Shown here one piece after another: positions 1 through 8,069 of a stretch of 64,000 nucleotides of DNA; position 1 is the first letter of the stretch, and each line of letters starts with the position of its first letter. The DNA comes from Melioribacter sp. GTDB lineage: Bacteria > Bacteroidota > Ignavibacteria > Ignavibacteriales > Melioribacteraceae. The translations under genes and the position numbers were made by a program. The stretch lies in assembly GCA_023250955.1 (NCBI GenBank), contig JAHEZQ010000021.1, positions 1 through 64,000 on the forward strand. The letters are read 5' to 3'. The notes under the pieces are model-generated. The model ran no database searches and was not told where the DNA came from. It worked only from the letters and a program-made list of their open reading frames with translations.

Positions 1-1
1 C

Positions 2-484
2 AACCGTTTAACAAGCAAACCGGATTATATTCCGCTTGCAACTATTGCTCAGCAGACCGGACATATTGCCGGTGAGAATGCTGCTGGTGGAAATTCGCAA
101 GTGCAGCCTTTCGTAAAAAATATTGCTGTAAAAATTTTCGGAAAGACTTTAGTCTCTGTCGGCTTGAATTCTGTTGAAGCGAAAAAATATTATCACAACA
201 TTGGTGAAGTTCATGCTGTAATTCCAAATCTTGTTAAGGTTATGCCGGATTCGGAAAATGTATTTGGTAAGATCATCTTTGATAAAAACAGCAAACTAAT
301 TCTCGGTGCCAACTTTTTAGGAAATAGAGAAGCAGTTGGTTACGGAGATTTGATAGCATCGTTTATATCGAACAAAATTAAAGCAGCGGAGCTGGCAAAA
401 ATAAATTACAATTACACGCCGCCGGTTTCTCCGTTTGTAAATCTTTTATCGGTTCTTGGAAGAAAAATTGAGAGTGCTAAATGA
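2..484 (+). CDS. FAD-dependent pyridine nucleotide-disulfide oxidoreductase, C-terminal part (partial)
   Basis: The reading frame is open from the left edge, so the N-terminal FAD and NAD(P)H domains lie outside the window. The visible part starts with IPLATIAQQTGHIAGENAAGG, which fits the end of the FAD-binding fold where a helix contacts the flavin in this family. A dimerisation domain follows, with the pattern KIFGKTLVSVGL and LGANFLG. This is the layout of CoA-disulfide reductases and NADH oxidases. The substrate cannot be judged because the redox-active cysteine region is missing. The stop overlaps the start of upp by four bases (ATGA), so the two are probably co-translated. Confidence 0.8.
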   Translation, partial: NRLTSKPDYIPLATIAQQTGHIAGENAAGGNSQVQPFVKNIAVKIFGKTLVSVGLNSVEAKKYYHNIGEVHAVIPNLVKVMPDSENVFGKIIFDKNSKLILGANFLGNREAVGYGDLIASFISNKIKAAELAKINYNYTPPVSPFVNLLSVLGRKIESAK

Positions 485-1107
485 AAAAAATTATTGTCGT
501 TGATAATCCTCTTGTAAAACGTGATGTAACTATATTGCGTGATAAAGAAACTGACCCAAACGGATTCCGTCTTGCGTTAGACCGTGTTTCGCATTCGATA
601 GCAATTGAGATCAGTAAATCGTTCGATCTAACAGAGTTTGTAGTTGAAACTCCGCTAGAAAAAACCAAAGGATATAAATTTTCAAAACAAGTTATTCTTG
701 TTCCCGTTTTACGCGCCGGATTAAGTATGGTAAGTTCTTTCTTGGAAATGATTCCCGATGCTAAAGTTGGGCATATTGGTTTGCAGCGCGATGAAAAAAC
801 TTTAAAACCGATTGACTATTATTATAAGGCACCAAAAAATTTAGATGAGTCAATCACAATAGTACTTGATCCGATGCTTGCAACCGGAGGAAGTGCAGTT
901 GCATCATTCAACTCTCTGAAACAAAAAGGAGCAAAGAAATGTATTCTTGCATGTCTAATTGCAGCACCGGAAGGAGTTGAAAAGATGAACAACGAACACC
1001 CTGATATTCAAATTTATACAGCTGCTTTGGATAGACAACTGAATTCTGTCGGCTATATTCTTCCCGGACTTGGCGATGCGGGTGATAGAAATTTTGGAAC
1101 ACTTTAA
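481..1107 (+). CDS. upp: Uracil phosphoribosyltransferase
   Basis: Converts uracil and PRPP to UMP in pyrimidine salvage, in the cytoplasm. The 208-residue length is normal for the family. The PRPP-binding loop is visible near residues 127-138 (VLDPMLATGGSA). The C-terminal uracil-binding stretch GYILPGLGDAGDRNFGT, which is diagnostic of Upp, is intact. The N-terminal VLRAGL motif is also present. The ATG overlaps the stop of the upstream oxidoreductase, and the stringent-response gene starts 13 bases downstream, so the three look like one transcription unit. Confidence 0.96.
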   Translation: MKKIIVVDNPLVKRDVTILRDKETDPNGFRLALDRVSHSIAIEISKSFDLTEFVVETPLEKTKGYKFSKQVILVPVLRAGLSMVSSFLEMIPDAKVGHIGLQRDEKTLKPIDYYYKAPKNLDESITIVLDPMLATGGSAVASFNSLKQKGAKKCILACLIAAPEGVEKMNNEHPDIQIYTAALDRQLNSVGYILPGLGDAGDRNFGTL

Positions 1108-1119
1108 TATAATGAATAG

Positions 1120-3294
1120 ATGGAACTGACGATTAGCATAAAACACCAACGGATGCTGGAAGACCTCTTGAAGATCTGCAAAAAGAATCTTCCATCTGTT
1201 AATGAAGCGCTTATCAAGAAAGCTTTTCAGTTAAGCTATGAGTCGCACAAAAATGATTTCCGTGCATCGGGTGAACCGTATTTCAATCATCCTTATGAAG
1301 TTGCGATGATTGTAGCCCGCGAAATTCCTCTCGATGATATTTCCGTTGTTAGCGCACTTCTTCACGATGTAGTTGAAGACAGTGATATTAGTCTGGATTT
1401 TATTTCGAAAGAATTTAGTAAAGAAGTTTCTGAGATAGTTGACGGCGTTACAAAAATCGGCGGAGTATTCAAAGGTCAGGAAATTACTCAAGCAGAAAAT
1501 TACCGCAAAATGCTTCTATCGATGGTAAAGGATGTGCGTGTAATTCTTGTAAAGTTCGCAGACCGTCTTCACAATATGCGCACGCTTGAGTTTGTACATC
1601 CGCAAAAACAAAGAAGAATTGCAAAAGAAACTTTAGAAATTTACGCACCGTTCGCTCACCGTTTCGGTTTGGGAATTTTGAAATGGGAAATGGAAGACCT
1701 TTCGTTTAAGTATCTAAACAAAGAGGCTTATGATGATATTGCAAACAAAATAAAAAACACACGCAAAGAGAGAGAATCATTCATCTCGCGATTCTCAAAA
1801 CCAATTACTGAAAAACTAAACGAACATAACATTAAATATGAACTTGGCGGAAGGCCGAAACATCTCTACAGCGTTTACAGAAAAATGATAATTCAAAATC
1901 GTCCTTTCGAAGATATATACGATCTTCTTGCTATTAGAATTATTTTGGAAAGCGATGATGCCAACGAATGTTATTATGTTCTTGGAATAATCAATCAACT
2001 TTACAAACCTATTGCTGACCGCTTCAAAGATTTTATCTCTATCCCGAAAAAAAATAATTATCAATCAATTCATACAACTGTAATTGGCCCCGATGGTAAA
2101 TTAGTTGAAGTTCAAATTAGAACACGTAAGATGCATGAGATTGCTGAGCGCGGTGTTGCTGCTCATTGGAAATATAAAGAGAATAGATCAACAGACGATA
2201 AAGATCTTGAGGAGTGGGTAAGTTGGATACGTGATATTTTTGAACATGCTTCCAAAGATGAAGCTACAAAAGAAATCTTAGCAAGTTTCAAACTAAATTT
2301 ATATCAAGATGAGATATATATCTTTACACCCAAAGGAGATCTAAGGAGGTTACCTTTAAACTCAACTCCTGTTGATTTTGCATTTGAAATCCACAGCAAC
2401 GTTGGTTATAAATGTATCGGTGCAAAAATAAACGGCAAGATCGTTCCTCTGGATACAGTTATTCACAGCGGTGATCAAGTAGAGATCATTACTTCAAAGA
2501 ATCAGCATCCTAATAAAAGCTGGCTGCAGTTCGTTCAGACTCACAAAGCAAAGAATAACATCCGCAAATTCTTGAACAAGGAAGAAGAGAAGCTTCTTGA
2601 TTCCGGCAAAGAAATTTGGGACAGAAAGATCAAAAAACTAAAACTCTCTTTCACCCCTGATGATCTAACCAAACTTGTACGCAAACTTAAGATGGATAAC
2701 AATCGACAATTCTTTAGAGCGATTGCACAAGACAAAGTAAACTTAGACGAGATATTAAATCCTACAGCACCTGAAGAAAAAGAAGCGGCGGAAGTTGCAT
2801 TTGATAAATTTGCAAATATTGCACGCAACACTGCCGGCGGAATTGTTGTTGAAGGTGATTCAAAAGGTTTTGCTTACACCTATGCAAAATGTTGTAATCC
2901 AATTCCCGGTGATCAAGTTGTTGGTTATGTAACAATAGGCGAGGGAATAAAAATCCATCGTAAAGATTGTAAGAACTTGATAACTATGATTAAGGCAAAT
3001 GAAGAACGGTTAGTCCCGGTTAATTGGCCTAAGTCAAACGGAGCTTTCTTCGTAGCGGGTTTAAGTATTAGAGGAGATGATGTTCCTGGAATCTTAAAAG
3101 ACATTTCAAACAGTATTACTACTTATCAAAACACAAATATTAAATCTGTAAACATCACAACAAATGATTCAATGTTTAAGGGAACGATTACGGTTTATGT
3201 TAAAGATTTGGAACACTTAACGAAATTAATTGAGCGATTAAAGAAGAACCGCGGAATCTATACTGTTGAAAGATTCGACGCGGAGAGTCAGTAA
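1120..3294 (+). CDS. Bifunctional (p)ppGpp synthetase/hydrolase (RSH family)
   Basis: Makes and degrades the alarmone (p)ppGpp of the stringent response. The domain order is complete over 724 residues: an HD hydrolase domain with HDVVED at residues 82-87, a synthetase domain with RFKD at 301-304, a TGS domain around 380-450, a Cys-rich conserved segment near 590 (CCNPIPGD) and a C-terminal ACT domain. RFKD is the form of the motif found in bifunctional enzymes, and the HD motif is intact, so both activities are expected. This is a Rel/SpoT-type enzyme, so a relA-versus-spoT name is not assigned. It lies just downstream of upp. Confidence 0.96.
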   Translation: MELTISIKHQRMLEDLLKICKKNLPSVNEALIKKAFQLSYESHKNDFRASGEPYFNHPYEVAMIVAREIPLDDISVVSALLHDVVEDSDISLDFISKEFSKEVSEIVDGVTKIGGVFKGQEITQAENYRKMLLSMVKDVRVILVKFADRLHNMRTLEFVHPQKQRRIAKETLEIYAPFAHRFGLGILKWEMEDLSFKYLNKEAYDDIANKIKNTRKERESFISRFSKPITEKLNEHNIKYELGGRPKHLYSVYRKMIIQNRPFEDIYDLLAIRIILESDDANECYYVLGIINQLYKPIADRFKDFISIPKKNNYQSIHTTVIGPDGKLVEVQIRTRKMHEIAERGVAAHWKYKENRSTDDKDLEEWVSWIRDIFEHASKDEATKEILASFKLNLYQDEIYIFTPKGDLRRLPLNSTPVDFAFEIHSNVGYKCIGAKINGKIVPLDTVIHSGDQVEIITSKNQHPNKSWLQFVQTHKAKNNIRKFLNKEEEKLLDSGKEIWDRKIKKLKLSFTPDDLTKLVRKLKMDNNRQFFRAIAQDKVNLDEILNPTAPEEKEAAEVAFDKFANIARNTAGGIVVEGDSKGFAYTYAKCCNPIPGDQVVGYVTIGEGIKIHRKDCKNLITMIKANEERLVPVNWPKSNGAFFVAGLSIRGDDVPGILKDISNSITTYQNTNIKSVNITTNDSMFKGTITVYVKDLEHLTKLIERLKKNRGIYTVERFDAESQ

Positions 3295-3307
3295 CAATGA
3301 GAAAATA

Positions 3308-3730
3308 TTGAACGAAGAACGAATACTTGCAATTGATTATGGTACTAAAAGAATCGGTCTCGCTGTAACTGATCCTCTTAATATTTTTGCTTACCCGTTA
3401 ATTACACTTCCTAATGATTTAAAATTCTTCGAAAGATTAAAAAAGATTATCAATGAATATCATATTGTAAAAATTATTATAGGTTATCCGTTAAAAGAGA
3501 GCGGGGATGAATCAACAAGTTCTCAATCAGTTTTAAAATTCAAGACTGAATTAGAAAACAAAATTGATTTGCAAACGGAATTGATTGATGAAAGATATTC
3601 ATCTTCGATAGCGCGCGAGAGAATAATACAATCAGTAGTTTCTAGGAAGAAGAGACGCGATAAATCATTATTGGACAAAAATGCCGCCGCAGTGATCTTA
3701 GAGGACTACTTAAACACGGCTAAAAAATAA
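3308..3730 (+). CDS. ruvX: Putative pre-16S rRNA nuclease / Holliday junction resolvase-like RuvX (YqgF)
   Basis: YqgF/RuvX family RNase H-fold protein, implicated in 16S rRNA 5' end processing. The sequence shows AIDYGTKRIGLAVTD with the first catalytic Asp, then IIIGYP, DERYSS with the middle acidic residue, and DKNAAAVILEDYL with the last Asp. The start is uncertain. No ATG lies in this frame near the expected N-terminus. A TTG at 3308 gives a normal 140-residue protein, and a TTG at 3266 would add 14 residues and overlap the RSH gene. The ATG at 3298 is in another frame and stops after four codons. Confidence 0.9.
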   Translation: MNEERILAIDYGTKRIGLAVTDPLNIFAYPLITLPNDLKFFERLKKIINEYHIVKIIIGYPLKESGDESTSSQSVLKFKTELENKIDLQTELIDERYSSSIARERIIQSVVSRKKRRDKSLLDKNAAAVILEDYLNTAKK

Positions 3731-3761
3731 GGTTAAAACTGTTAGTAAAGTGATTAATAAA

Positions 3762-3790
3762 TTGACATTTTTATCATTATAAATTATTTT
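3762..3790 (+). promoter_or_regulatory. Predicted promoter of the shell-protein pair
   Basis: A consensus -35 hexamer TTGACA (3762-3767) is followed after 17 bases by TATTTT (3785-3790). It sits about 34 bases before the first shell gene, which has a good GGGAG ribosome-binding site. It suggests that the two shell genes are transcribed separately from ruvX. In this phylum the -10 often reads TAnnTTTG; here TATTTTG is one base short of that form. Confidence 0.5.
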
Positions 3791-3823
3791 GGATTAGTAA
3801 TAAAACCAAAAGGGAGCACATCT

Positions 3824-4105
3824 ATGACACTTGACGCACTCGGAATGATTGAAACCAAAGGTTTGGTCGGTGCAATCGAAGCGGCCGATGCTATGGTAAA
3901 AGCAGCAAAAGTAGAATTGATTGGAAAAGAAACTATCGGCGGCGGATATGTAACTGTTCTTGTTAGAGGTGATGTTGGAGCAGTTAAAGCAGCTACAGAT
4001 GCCGGTGCTGCTGCTGCACAGAGAGTTGGAGAATTGGTTTCAGTCCATGTCATTCCACGTCCGCATAGTGATGTTGAATTGATTCTGCCTAAACGCGCTA
4101 AATAA
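3824..4105 (+). CDS. Bacterial microcompartment shell protein, BMC-H type (PduA/EutM-like)
   Basis: A 93-residue single-domain shell protein that should form hexameric tiles of a microcompartment facet. The canonical BMC fold runs the whole length: [20 protein letters not shown], then [19 protein letters not shown], then [12 protein letters not shown]. It resembles the PduA group closely. The pore loop reads IGGG, so small residues should line the central pore as in PduA. It has its own promoter and ribosome-binding site (AAAGGGAG). A second BMC gene follows six bases after its stop. No vertex protein, trimeric shell protein or signature aldehyde dehydrogenase lies beside it, so this is a satellite shell locus. 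Confidence 0.96.
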   Translation: MTLDALGMIETKGLVGAIEAADAMVKAAKVELIGKETIGGGYVTVLVRGDVGAVKAATDAGAAAAQRVGELVSVHVIPRPHSDVELILPKRAK

Positions 4106-4111
4106 AATTAT

Positions 4112-4810
4112 ATGCAATTTGCTCTAGGTCTTATTGAAACGAAGGGCTTGATCGGTGCTATTGAAGCGGCCGATGCTATGTTAAAAGCCGCTAATGTAAA
4201 ATTAGTCAGTAAAGAAAAAATTACTGCCGCTTTAGTTACAGTAAAAATTATCGGCGAAACCGCAGCTGTTAAATCTGCAGTTGATGCCGGAGCGGCTGCC
4301 GCTCAAAGAGTTGGTCAATTAGTTTCCGCCCATGTAATACCCCGTCCGGATGATCAAATCGAGAGCCTTATTTATTTCCCGTCAATAACTACCGAGATTC
4401 AGCCGGAAGAAAATGTTAAAAAAGAAAAACCGGTTAAAGAAAAAATTGTTGTAAAAGAAGTTGAAGAAGAAAAAATTGAAGAAGAATCCCTATTCGATGA
4501 GAGTGAAAAAGAAGAGACTGAAACTGTACCGATTAAAAGAAGAGGCAGACCAAGATTAGAGAAAACGGAATCACAGGTTTCTTCACGTTTGGATTCACTC
4601 CGTAAAGAGGCCTTAAAGGAAATCAGAAAAGTTGAAGTCGAGAAGCCATTAACGTCTGGAGAAATTCCTACTAATGATCAACTTTCGGAATTGAATGTGC
4701 ATGAGCTTCGTCATTTAGCAAGAAGCTTTGATAATTTTCCTATCAAAGGGAGACAAATTTCGAGAGCAAATAGAGATGAATTAATTGTACACTTTGAGAA
4801 AATTCGATAA
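4112..4810 (+). CDS. BMC-domain shell protein with long charged, AT-hook and SAP/Rho-N-like C-terminal extension
   Basis: Residues 1 to about 88 are a BMC-H domain ([21 protein letters not shown] ... HVIPRPDDQIE) paralogous to the preceding gene. The pore loop reads ITAAL instead of IGGG. After the domain comes a Lys/Glu-rich linker (about 95-140). Next is a basic KRRGRPR patch at 142-148 whose core R144-G-R-P147 matches the AT-hook DNA-binding motif. The last 45 residues (about 188-232) contain LNVHELRHLAR and end in DELIVHFEKI, which resembles a SAP or Rho-N nucleic-acid-binding helix pair. Fusion of a BMC domain to a nucleic-acid-binding tail is known in EutK, but this arrangement is different. 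The role is unknown; tethering the shell to DNA or RNA is an inference. Confidence 0.88.
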   Translation: MQFALGLIETKGLIGAIEAADAMLKAANVKLVSKEKITAALVTVKIIGETAAVKSAVDAGAAAAQRVGQLVSAHVIPRPDDQIESLIYFPSITTEIQPEENVKKEKPVKEKIVVKEVEEEKIEEESLFDESEKEETETVPIKRRGRPRLEKTESQVSSRLDSLRKEALKEIRKVEVEKPLTSGEIPTNDQLSELNVHELRHLARSFDNFPIKGRQISRANRDELIVHFEKIR

Positions 4811-4838
4811 ATCTCATTTACAAAATGATTAAAGATTA

Positions 4839-4862
4839 ATCCCGCTAAGCGGGATTTTTTTT
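4839..4862 (+). terminator. Rho-independent terminator after the shell genes
   Basis: A perfect seven-base stem ATCCCGC / GCGGGAT with a three-base loop runs directly into eight T residues. It lies 28 bases after the stop of the second shell gene and just before the YbbR-like gene, and so closes the two-gene shell unit. Confidence 0.9.
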
Positions 4863-4872
4863 ATATTTAAGT

Positions 4873-5784
4873 ATGAAGAAAAAAGTTATCACTATATCGG
4901 TTATTGCAATTATCTCAATTGGGCTTTGGATATCAGTAGCTCTATCGGAAGTGTATATTACTACTGTTGAAGTGCCGGTTAGATTTACTGACCTACCCAA
5001 AAATTATAGTGTTGGATCAACCTCTGTGGATAATGTTTATCTGCAGGTAAAAGGAAAAGGATGGGAGTTAGCTAAATTAAAACTTGGTGGAGATACTGAA
5101 TTTAATATTTCAGTCCATAGGAGAACCGGTAAATATAGAAGCGATTTAAATAATTTTATTGATGGTAATTCATGGCTCGCACCATCATTTCAAGTTTTGG
5201 AAATAGCGCCTGCACAGATAGAATATGAAATTGAGAGGACAGGTTCAAAGCGTGTTCCGATTATGCAAAATATAAAAATGGATTTTAAAACGGGTTATGG
5301 TCCGGCATCTAAAATACAAATAGAACCAGGAACTGTTGAAATCTTTGGCCCCGCAAACTTACTTCAGAAGGTTGATACAATTAGAACAGAATTCCGTGAG
5401 TTCACTGATATAAGTGATAATGTAAAACTCAATCTTCAGTTAGATGTTCCTGATGGAATAACCATTCCAAAGACAGAATGTTCTATTGAATTCGATGTGC
5501 AGAAAATTGTTGATAAAACTTTTGAATCAATTTTAATTGAGACAAGAAATGTTCCGGCTAATAAGGAATTAATCCTTTATCCCGCTAAAATAAATGTTGT
5601 ATTACGCGGTGGAATAAATAAACTTGGCAGACTAACAAACGACAGTATAAAAGTGTACGTTGATTTCTGGACTGCACTGAAAGAAAACGGAAATACAATA
5701 GAACCAATTGTGGAATTTCCGCAATTCACAACTCTAACAATAACACAACCTAAAAAACTAGAATATATAATTAAACAATATTGA
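4873..5784 (+). CDS. YbbR-like domain protein, membrane anchored
   Basis: Residues 5-26 form one hydrophobic segment that should anchor the protein with its bulk outside the cytoplasm. The rest is made of YbbR-type beta-rich repeats: EVPVRFTDLPKNYSVG, then the VYLQVKGKGWEL unit, then VEIFGPANLLQKVDTIRTE, then a third unit near VVLRGGINKLG. In Firmicutes the YbbR protein CdaR regulates the diadenylate cyclase CdaA, but no cyclase gene is adjacent here, so the function is open. The gene follows the shell-unit terminator, and its stop overlaps the tmk start region. Confidence 0.8.
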   Translation: MKKKVITISVIAIISIGLWISVALSEVYITTVEVPVRFTDLPKNYSVGSTSVDNVYLQVKGKGWELAKLKLGGDTEFNISVHRRTGKYRSDLNNFIDGNSWLAPSFQVLEIAPAQIEYEIERTGSKRVPIMQNIKMDFKTGYGPASKIQIEPGTVEIFGPANLLQKVDTIRTEFREFTDISDNVKLNLQLDVPDGITIPKTECSIEFDVQKIVDKTFESILIETRNVPANKELILYPAKINVVLRGGINKLGRLTNDSIKVYVDFWTALKENGNTIEPIVEFPQFTTLTITQPKKLEYIIKQY

Positions 5785-5786
5785 AA

Positions 5787-6401
5787 ATGTTTATAACCTT
5801 TGAAGGACTCGACTTTTGCGGTAAATCAACTCAGGTACAGCTTCTTGAGAATTATCTGATTGATAAAGGCAGTAAAGTAAAAATTATTCGTGAACCAGGC
5901 GGTACACCCATTTCCGAAAAGATCCGCGATATACTTTTAGATAAAAAAAATTCTGAAATGTCTATTGAAACTGAACTGGTATTATTTTCTGCAAGCAGAT
6001 CGCAACTTGTTAATCAAGTTATACTTCCCGCATTAAAAGAAAATTATTACGTGATCTCCGACCGCTTTCACGATTCTTCAATTGCATATCAAGCTTTTGG
6101 CAGAAAAATTAATCTTGAATTTGTAGAGGAACTACAGCAATTTGTCATTGGAAAAGCTGTCCCGGATTTAACGTTCTTTTTGGATATTTCTATTGATGAA
6201 GTGATCAAGAGAAAATCTAAAGTAAAACAGATGGAACTGGACCGTATTGAACTTTCCAAAATTGATTTTTATAGACGTGTTCGGAACGGATATCTCTACA
6301 TCGCAAAAAAAGAAAAGCGGTTCAAAATGATAAACGGTGAACTACCGATCGAACAGATTCATAAAATTATTGTTGATGAAGTAAAGAAATTAGAAGTTTA
6401 G
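5787..6401 (+). CDS. tmk: Thymidylate kinase
   Basis: Phosphorylates dTMP to dTDP with ATP, needed for DNA synthesis. The N-terminal P-loop reads FEGLDFCGKSTQ, the DR motif appears as SDRFHDSSIAYQ, and the length of about 204 residues is usual. REPGGTPISEKIR is the conserved nucleotide-contacting stretch after the P-loop. The ATG at 5787 gives the standard MFITFEG start; a TTG at 5781 would add two residues and overlap the previous stop. It forms a unit with the YbbR-like gene and is followed by the S41 protease gene after 12 bases. Confidence 0.95.
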   Translation: MFITFEGLDFCGKSTQVQLLENYLIDKGSKVKIIREPGGTPISEKIRDILLDKKNSEMSIETELVLFSASRSQLVNQVILPALKENYYVISDRFHDSSIAYQAFGRKINLEFVEELQQFVIGKAVPDLTFFLDISIDEVIKRKSKVKQMELDRIELSKIDFYRRVRNGYLYIAKKEKRFKMINGELPIEQIHKIIVDEVKKLEV

Positions 6402-6413
6402 AAAGGAAACATT

Positions 6414-8066
6414 ATGAAGTTAAGAAGTAAGATATTATTACTCATTACTGTGATAGTTTTATTCTCCGGTTTTTTAACCCGTGATAATGATATCTATTTC
6501 CAAATTAATAAAGGCATAGACATCTTCGGAAGAGTCTACAAAGAAGTGACAATAAATTATGTTGATCAATTAAATCCGGAAGAGTTCATGCTTTCAGGCA
6601 TTAACGGAATGCTAACGTCGCTCGATCCTTACACAAATTTCTTAGATGTAAACGGGCAGAAAGATATTGAGATCATTACTAAAGGCAAGTACGGCGGAAT
6701 TGGTGCAACTGTTGGTCTCAGAAATGAAGATATAACTATTGTTGACTTGATTGAAGGATTCTCTGCTCAAAGACAAGGTATGAGGGTCGGTGATATTATC
6801 GTTAGAATTAATAATGTTTCCGTAACAAAAGATAATTATGAAAATTTAAGCGAGTTATTAAAAGGTGATGTTGGTTCAACTGTTAATGTTGTAGTTAGAA
6901 GAGATGGCGTTGATGATGAAATAATTTTCAATTTGGTACGGGAAGAAATCGAAATAAAAAATCTTACTTATTACGGATTTGTTCCTGAAGGAAGCAATAA
7001 TGCTTATTTAAAGTTGAGCGGATTTTCCCGTTCCGCAGGCGAAGAAATTAAAAAAGCTTTGTTGGAACTTAAATCCCAAAAAGAAATTGGCTCTGTTGTT
7101 CTTGATCTCCGCGGTAATCCCGGCGGATTGCTTGATGCAGCAATTGATGTTTGCGAAAAGTTTTTGAAAAAAGGTGAGACGATCGTTACAGTAAAAGGAC
7201 GCGATAGTTTAAGTACAAGAATTTATTCTTCAGCTGAAGAACCGATCGCTGGCGATTTGAAAATGGCTCTTTTAATTGATGAAGGATCTGCATCGGCATC
7301 TGAAATTGTTGCGGGAGCTATTCAAGATCATGATAGAGCAGTGTTGGTCGGAACAAATTCTTTTGGGAAAGGACTTGTCCAAACAATCATTCCTTTATCA
7401 TATAATACATCATTAAAAATTACAACTGCCCGTTATTATACTCCGAGCGGGAGATCAATTCAGAAGGTCAGCTATTCCGAAAAGAATAAAGTTTTTGAAA
7501 AGGGAATGTATCTTACTAAAAATGAATTCTATACAGACCATTCCAGAAAAGTATATTCAGCAGGCGGAATTATGCCTGATACTGTTGTTGTTAATGAATC
7601 AAGTTCAGGACTTGTCCAAAAATTACTTGCCGACGGAATGTTTTTCCGTTTTGCGACAAATTTTTTTAATAACAATCAGAATCACGATCTGAATAAATAT
7701 TCACCTGATATGCTGATCAAAGAATTTACAAACTATCTTCATAATCAAAAATTCGATTTTGTATCTCGTGCCGAAAAACTGATTGACCAATTAAAGACTG
7801 CATCTAAAGAAGAAAATCTTGACCAAAAATTTATTGAACAGCTTGATAAGACAAAAAATCAGATTGACGCAAACCATTCAAACGAGATTGAAAAATATAA
7901 AAACGATATATTATTTCTTATTCGCGAAGAATTAGTAGCAAGAATTGATGGAAGACAGGGAAGAATTAAGGAATCGTTAAGAATGGATAACCAATTTGCT
8001 GCAGCGTTTAATATTCTAAACAACAAAAAACTTTACGATAAACTAGTAAGGCTGGATTATAAATAA
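6414..8066 (+). CDS. S41 family C-terminal processing peptidase
   Basis: A periplasmic serine protease of the CtpA/Prc group. Residues 1-22 form a signal peptide or anchor. A PDZ domain (about 85-170) starts at GKYGGIGATVG and contains the substrate-groove pattern. The S41 core has GSVVLDLRGNPGGLL, the nucleophile in GSASASEI (Ser294) and the general base Lys319 in FGKGLVQ. Both catalytic residues are present, so it should be active. The last 130 residues are helical and charged. The start follows a good ribosome-binding site (GAAAGGAAAC). It is convergent with the next gene with only three bases between the stops. Confidence 0.93.
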   Translation: MKLRSKILLLITVIVLFSGFLTRDNDIYFQINKGIDIFGRVYKEVTINYVDQLNPEEFMLSGINGMLTSLDPYTNFLDVNGQKDIEIITKGKYGGIGATVGLRNEDITIVDLIEGFSAQRQGMRVGDIIVRINNVSVTKDNYENLSELLKGDVGSTVNVVVRRDGVDDEIIFNLVREEIEIKNLTYYGFVPEGSNNAYLKLSGFSRSAGEEIKKALLELKSQKEIGSVVLDLRGNPGGLLDAAIDVCEKFLKKGETIVTVKGRDSLSTRIYSSAEEPIAGDLKMALLIDEGSASASEIVAGAIQDHDRAVLVGTNSFGKGLVQTIIPLSYNTSLKITTARYYTPSGRSIQKVSYSEKNKVFEKGMYLTKNEFYTDHSRKVYSAGGIMPDTVVVNESSSGLVQKLLADGMFFRFATNFFNNNQNHDLNKYSPDMLIKEFTNYLHNQKFDFVSRAEKLIDQLKTASKEENLDQKFIEQLDKTKNQIDANHSNEIEKYKNDILFLIREELVARIDGRQGRIKESLRMDNQFAAAFNILNNKKLYDKLVRLDYK

Positions 8067-8069
8067 ATT

